Shown piece after piece: positions 61,208 to 64,000 of a DNA stretch of 64,000 nt (its first letter is position 1; each line of letters opens with the position of its first letter). Where the stretch lies: NCBI GenBank assembly GCA_002390675.1, contig DGPZ01000192.1, positions 13,765-77,764 on the forward strand. Direction: 5' to 3'. Under the pieces are notes generated by a model. That model saw only the letters and a list, made by a program, of their open reading frames with translations, was not told where the DNA came from and did no database searches. A program made the translations under genes and the position numbers. The stretch comes from Deltaproteobacteria bacterium UBA4427. GTDB lineage: Bacteria; Myxococcota_A; UBA9160; UBA4427.

Positions 61208-61624
61208 ATGCGCACTTTGATTAGACCCTCCCTATCAGTCCGGCTCATCGCATCGATCGCCCTCATTGGGATGATCGCGTCGATGCTGCATGCCCATCCG
61301 GAGTCGACTGACGAATCGGAGGCTGGCCGCCCACTGACCGAGACCCTCGCCGAGCACCCGCTTACCTCGGCCCCTCAGATACCGGGCACCTCGGTCTCGC
61401 CAGACGATGCACACCATGAGCATTCGTCGCGCCACACCATGGAGATCGAGATCTGTCTGATCTGCAGATCCCACCATGACGAAGACGAGCTCTTGGCCAA
61501 GAAAGCTCTTCTGGTCGATTTCGAACTCGATCCAAGGAGTGGCTTCTCTCGCCTCACGCAGCGCACTCACGCAACTCAAACGAGCTCGACGGGGCCCCGC
61601 GCTCCTCCTGCAATGATCGGCTGA
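61208..61624 (+). CDS. Exported His/Cys-rich protein next to the zinc receptor
   Basis: A 138-residue protein with a signal peptide (IASIALIGMIASMLHAHP). The mature part contains DDAHHEHSSRHTMEIEICLICRSHHDEDELL, a cluster of six His and a CxxC within about 30 residues, suited to binding zinc or copper. Small exported proteins with His clusters are common in front of metal TonB receptors. It lies 112 bases before the ZnuD-like gene, on the same strand. The family is not certain. Confidence 0.65.
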   Translation: MRTLIRPSLSVRLIASIALIGMIASMLHAHPESTDESEAGRPLTETLAEHPLTSAPQIPGTSVSPDDAHHEHSSRHTMEIEICLICRSHHDEDELLAKKALLVDFELDPRSGFSRLTQRTHATQTSSTGPRAPPAMIG

Positions 61625-61736
61625 TCCCGCTACTTCCATCTGCCGTCATGAAACATCGCCCAGCGCGACGAGGTTTCCCTCGCTGCGCTTGCGCCCGCTC
61701 GTCGCTACCAAATCGCGACGAACGCAGGAGCTCGTC

Positions 61737-63821
61737 ATGCCCCTTACTAGCAACCAATATTTGCACCGATTTATCTCTCCGTTCTGCGCCACCCTTCTAG
61801 TCGCCTGCTTCGCCCCCTCGCTCTCGACCGCTCAGTCAAATGTGCTTCCAGATGTCTCTGCGAACTCTGACCATGCCCACGCTCATGACCACGAACAACA
61901 CGGCGCCACCGAAACGATTGTCGTCACCGCCTCACCCCTCGAGCATGATCGCGACGAACTTTCCGTCCCGGTCGACGTCCTCGAACGCGACGAGCTGATC
62001 CTGCACCTGGGCTCGACCCTCGGCGAAACCTTGAGCCGCCTCCCTGGCGTCACGACCAGCGGTTTCGCCGCCGGCGCGAGCCGACCCGTGATCCGTGGGC
62101 AAGACGCGTACCGGACCGAGGTCCTCGAGGATGGACTTCGGACCCAGGACGTGTCGAGAGAGAGCCCGGACCACGCGGTCCCGGTCAACCCCCTCGCCGC
62201 GAAGCGAGTCGAGGTCGTCCGCGGCCCGGCGGTCCTCCGCTACGGCGGCAGCGCCAGCGCCGGCGTCGTCAACGTGATCACCGATCGCGTGCCCGATCAA
62301 ATCGGCGAGCAGGGCGTGACCGGCGAAGTCTTCGGCGGCATCGGCCTCGTCGCCAACCAGCGCGACCTGGCCGCGAGCATCGATGCGAACCACGGCAACT
62401 TCGCGATCCACGCCGACGGTGTCTTCCGGGAGGCCAACGACTACTCCACCCCCAACGACGACAAGCCCCGGATCCAGTCAGGGACACAGACCGACTCCTG
62501 GATGGGCTCAGCTGGAGGCGCATGGATCGGTGAGAACGGCCGCTTCGGTGCATCCTATACGCGGATCGAGAACAAATACGGCCTCCCCGAGGAGGACGCG
62601 ACGGTCGACATCGACATGCACGCCGATCGCTTCCGTTTCGAGGGCGACCTATTCGAGCCCATCGACGGTATCCGTGAAGTTCGCGCGCGTGGGGTCTATA
62701 CCGACTACGAACACGACGAAATCGCCGACGGCGACGTCGGTCAGACCTACCGAAACGAGGAATTCGATGGACGTCTCGAGGTCCTCCACGAAGAAATTGC
62801 AGGCTTCACGGGCGCCTTCGGGCTTCATGGCCAGCACCGCGACTTCCGCGGCGAAGGCGAAGCCGCCGAGTTCCTATCACCGGCAGAGCGGCGCTCGGTC
62901 GCCCTCTACTTCTTCGAGGAACGCCCCCTCGCCGAGTCGCTGAATCTCGAAGCGGGATTTCGATACGAGAACACGCGCGTACAGGGCGTAGACATCGGCG
63001 ACGTCAATCGAGACAAGACCTTCGACGCCGTCTCCGGCGCACTCGGCCTGGTGGCGACTCCGCTCGACTGGCTGACGATCGGCGCCAACGGCTCGATCAG
63101 CCAACGCGCCCCCGCGATCGTGGAGCTGCTCGCACGCGGCGCCCACGAGGCCACGGCGACCTTCGAGCGCGGCGACGCCGACCTTGACCTCGAGACTTCC
63201 TTCACGGGCGACTTCCGCATTGAAGCCCACAACGATCGCGGCCGGATCGAGTGGGCCGGCTTCGTGACTCGGTACGACGACTACATCTTCGCTGCGTTGA
63301 CCGGGAACGACGTCGACGAGGACGGCGCACTCGGCGGCGACCTCGCCGAGCTCGCCTACACCTCGCGCGACGCCCTCTTCTACGGTTTCGAGATCTCGGG
63401 AGACCTCGAACTCCTCGAGAACGACTTCGGGACGTTGGGGATCGACGGCCGCTTCGACTACGTGCGGGCGCGCTTCGATGGCAACGGCTCGGGCGGCAGC
63501 AACAACGTGCCCCGTATCACGCCGCTGCGGTGGGGCGCGGGACTCTGGTTCGACCACGGCTCGACGAACGCCCGAGTGGGCTTCATCCGCAACGAAGCGC
63601 AGGACGAGACCGGAGACTCTGAGACCAACACTAAGAGCTACACCTTCGTCGAGGCCTCGATCACCCATACATGGGAGATCGACGAAGACAAAGCCCTCGA
63701 TTTCTCGATCGCGGGGCAGAACCTCACGGACGTGCGCGCGCGCAACGCCGTCGCCTTCAACAAGGACGACGTGCTACTGCCGGGACGGAACATCCGCTTC
63801 GGCCTCCGCGCGCGCTTCTAG
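61737..63821 (+). CDS. znuD: TonB-dependent receptor, ZnuD-like (zinc)
   Basis: A 694-residue outer-membrane receptor. After the signal sequence comes a His-rich stretch (DHAHAHDHEQHG), the TonB box (ETIVVTASPLEHD), the plug (VDVLERDELILHLGSTLGETLSRLPGV, PVIRGQDAYRTEVLEDGL) and a 22-strand barrel ending in the aromatic-poor FGLRARF. PAIVELLARGAHEATATFERGD is typical of the ZnuD family. The His-rich start and the partner gene suggest zinc. The ATG at 61737 is set by AGGAG six bases upstream; the frame is open to 61689. Confidence 0.85.
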   Translation: MPLTSNQYLHRFISPFCATLLVACFAPSLSTAQSNVLPDVSANSDHAHAHDHEQHGATETIVVTASPLEHDRDELSVPVDVLERDELILHLGSTLGETLSRLPGVTTSGFAAGASRPVIRGQDAYRTEVLEDGLRTQDVSRESPDHAVPVNPLAAKRVEVVRGPAVLRYGGSASAGVVNVITDRVPDQIGEQGVTGEVFGGIGLVANQRDLAASIDANHGNFAIHADGVFREANDYSTPNDDKPRIQSGTQTDSWMGSAGGAWIGENGRFGASYTRIENKYGLPEEDATVDIDMHADRFRFEGDLFEPIDGIREVRARGVYTDYEHDEIADGDVGQTYRNEEFDGRLEVLHEEIAGFTGAFGLHGQHRDFRGEGEAAEFLSPAERRSVALYFFEERPLAESLNLEAGFRYENTRVQGVDIGDVNRDKTFDAVSGALGLVATPLDWLTIGANGSISQRAPAIVELLARGAHEATATFERGDADLDLETSFTGDFRIEAHNDRGRIEWAGFVTRYDDYIFAALTGNDVDEDGALGGDLAELAYTSRDALFYGFEISGDLELLENDFGTLGIDGRFDYVRARFDGNGSGGSNNVPRITPLRWGAGLWFDHGSTNARVGFIRNEAQDETGDSETNTKSYTFVEASITHTWEIDEDKALDFSIAGQNLTDVRARNAVAFNKDDVLLPGRNIRFGLRARF

Positions 63822-63834
63822 CGGCGCCCTAGCC

Positions 63835-63859
63835 GGTCCTCGGGCCTTGCCCGGGGACC
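63835..63859 (+). terminator. GC-rich hairpin after the receptor gene (possible terminator)
   Basis: Arms GGTCCTCGGGC (63835-63845) and GCCCGGGGACC (63849-63859) pair over 11 positions with one G-T wobble, 14 bases past the stop. There is no T-run, so it may only pause polymerase or protect the 3' end. Confidence 0.4.
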
Positions 63860-63883
63860 CGGCCAGCGTGGTAGTCTGAGGGC

Positions 63884-64000
63884 ATGGAACCAACCTCACA
63901 CCACGTCCAAGGCGCACACAACAACTCCCTCCACGTGCTCGAATGGAGCAAGGACGGGGTGCCTCTGGTTCTGCTCCACGGCCACGGCAACGAAGCCCAT
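63884..64000 (+). CDS. Alpha/beta hydrolase, N-terminal part (cut by window edge)
   Basis: An open frame from the ATG at 63884 runs off the window end and gives 39 residues. SLHVLEWSKDGVPLVLLHGHGNEAH shows the first beta strands and the HG oxyanion-hole motif (VLLHGHG) of alpha/beta hydrolases. The catalytic residues lie beyond the edge. GTCTGAGGGC upstream gives a weak ribosome binding site. Confidence 0.7.
   Translation, partial: MEPTSHHVQGAHNNSLHVLEWSKDGVPLVLLHGHGNEAH

Noticed and set aside
62877..63668. 263-codon minus-strand frame opposite the zinc receptor
   Set aside because: It is antisense to a clear TonB receptor barrel, Val/Glu-rich, with no domain.
1..64000. Mobile elements, CRISPR arrays or rRNA genes
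   Set aside because: No transposase, integrase, terminal inverted repeat pair, regularly spaced repeats or rRNA-like sequence was seen.

Overview
The window is GC-rich, gene-dense bacterial DNA. I see no insertion sequence, prophage, CRISPR array, rRNA or complete tRNA. The gene content fits a free-living Gram-negative bacterium of the former Deltaproteobacteria/Myxococcota-Binatota sphere: a TonB-dependent outer-membrane receptor, lipoproteins, paired PilT-type ATPases, a DUF2914 protein, three F420-type luciferase-like (LLM) oxidoreductases, a P450, and many CoA-ester enzymes, SDRs and VOC/SnoaL-type small folds. This placement is inference from gene content only.

Layout. 1-5.1 kb: a truncated gene end, a poorly coding stretch, then a KstD-like flavoprotein facing a CYP125/142-like P450, followed by an acyl-CoA dehydrogenase; together they suggest oxidation of a steroid, terpenoid or alkyl-chain substrate. 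5.3-8.7 kb: a BASS-type sodium symporter, an LLM oxidoreductase with an unlisted 54-residue zinc-ribbon protein upstream, and a D-2-hydroxyacid dehydrogenase. 8.8-9.2 kb: a complete iron-responsive unit, with a Bfd-type ferredoxin, its terminator, and a promoter overlapped by a 16/19 Fur box. 9.4-13.8 kb: five co-directional genes (SnoaL-like, a catalytically altered isochorismatase-like protein, DUF2855, VOC, alpha/beta hydrolase) that look like one catabolic module of unknown substrate, facing an EthD-like/SDR/MFS operon (13.8-16.5 kb). 16.9-22.2 kb: a small exported repeat protein, a Rieske ferredoxin overlapping a MATE exporter tail to tail, a fatty acid desaturase translationally coupled to the MATE gene, a divergent dihydropteroate synthase, and a DoxX pair.

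22.4-41.4 kb: a second large CoA-ester/oxidoreductase district with four more SDR/CoA-transferase genes (including a 794-residue tandem CaiB/BaiF fusion and one CoA-transferase with His in place of the catalytic Asp), an APH-fold protein, an FMN glutamate-synthase-like protein, two LLM genes in tandem, a PaaG-like isomerase, a BNR sialidase-like protein, a GNAT acetyltransferase, a DUF4349 lipoprotein and a YkgJ cysteine-cluster protein. 41.5-64 kb is mostly housekeeping: gpmI, an M48 lipoprotein protease, a histidine phosphatase, DUF2914, tetR divergent from an acyl-CoA thioesterase across a 16% GC island, valS, rpsN-rpmE2 with a strong terminator, a DUF3604 protein, rpmB, DUF2889, a DUF938 methyltransferase, pilT plus an extended PilT paralogue, yhbY, and a zinc-type TonB receptor with a His/Cys-rich exported partner. 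The last gene is cut by the window edge.

Themes worth following are zinc (a zinc-free S14/L31 pair and a ZnuD-like receptor with a metal-binding partner), iron (the Fur-controlled bfd), several enzymes whose canonical catalytic residues are replaced, and the five-gene 9.4-13.8 kb module with no obvious known pathway.
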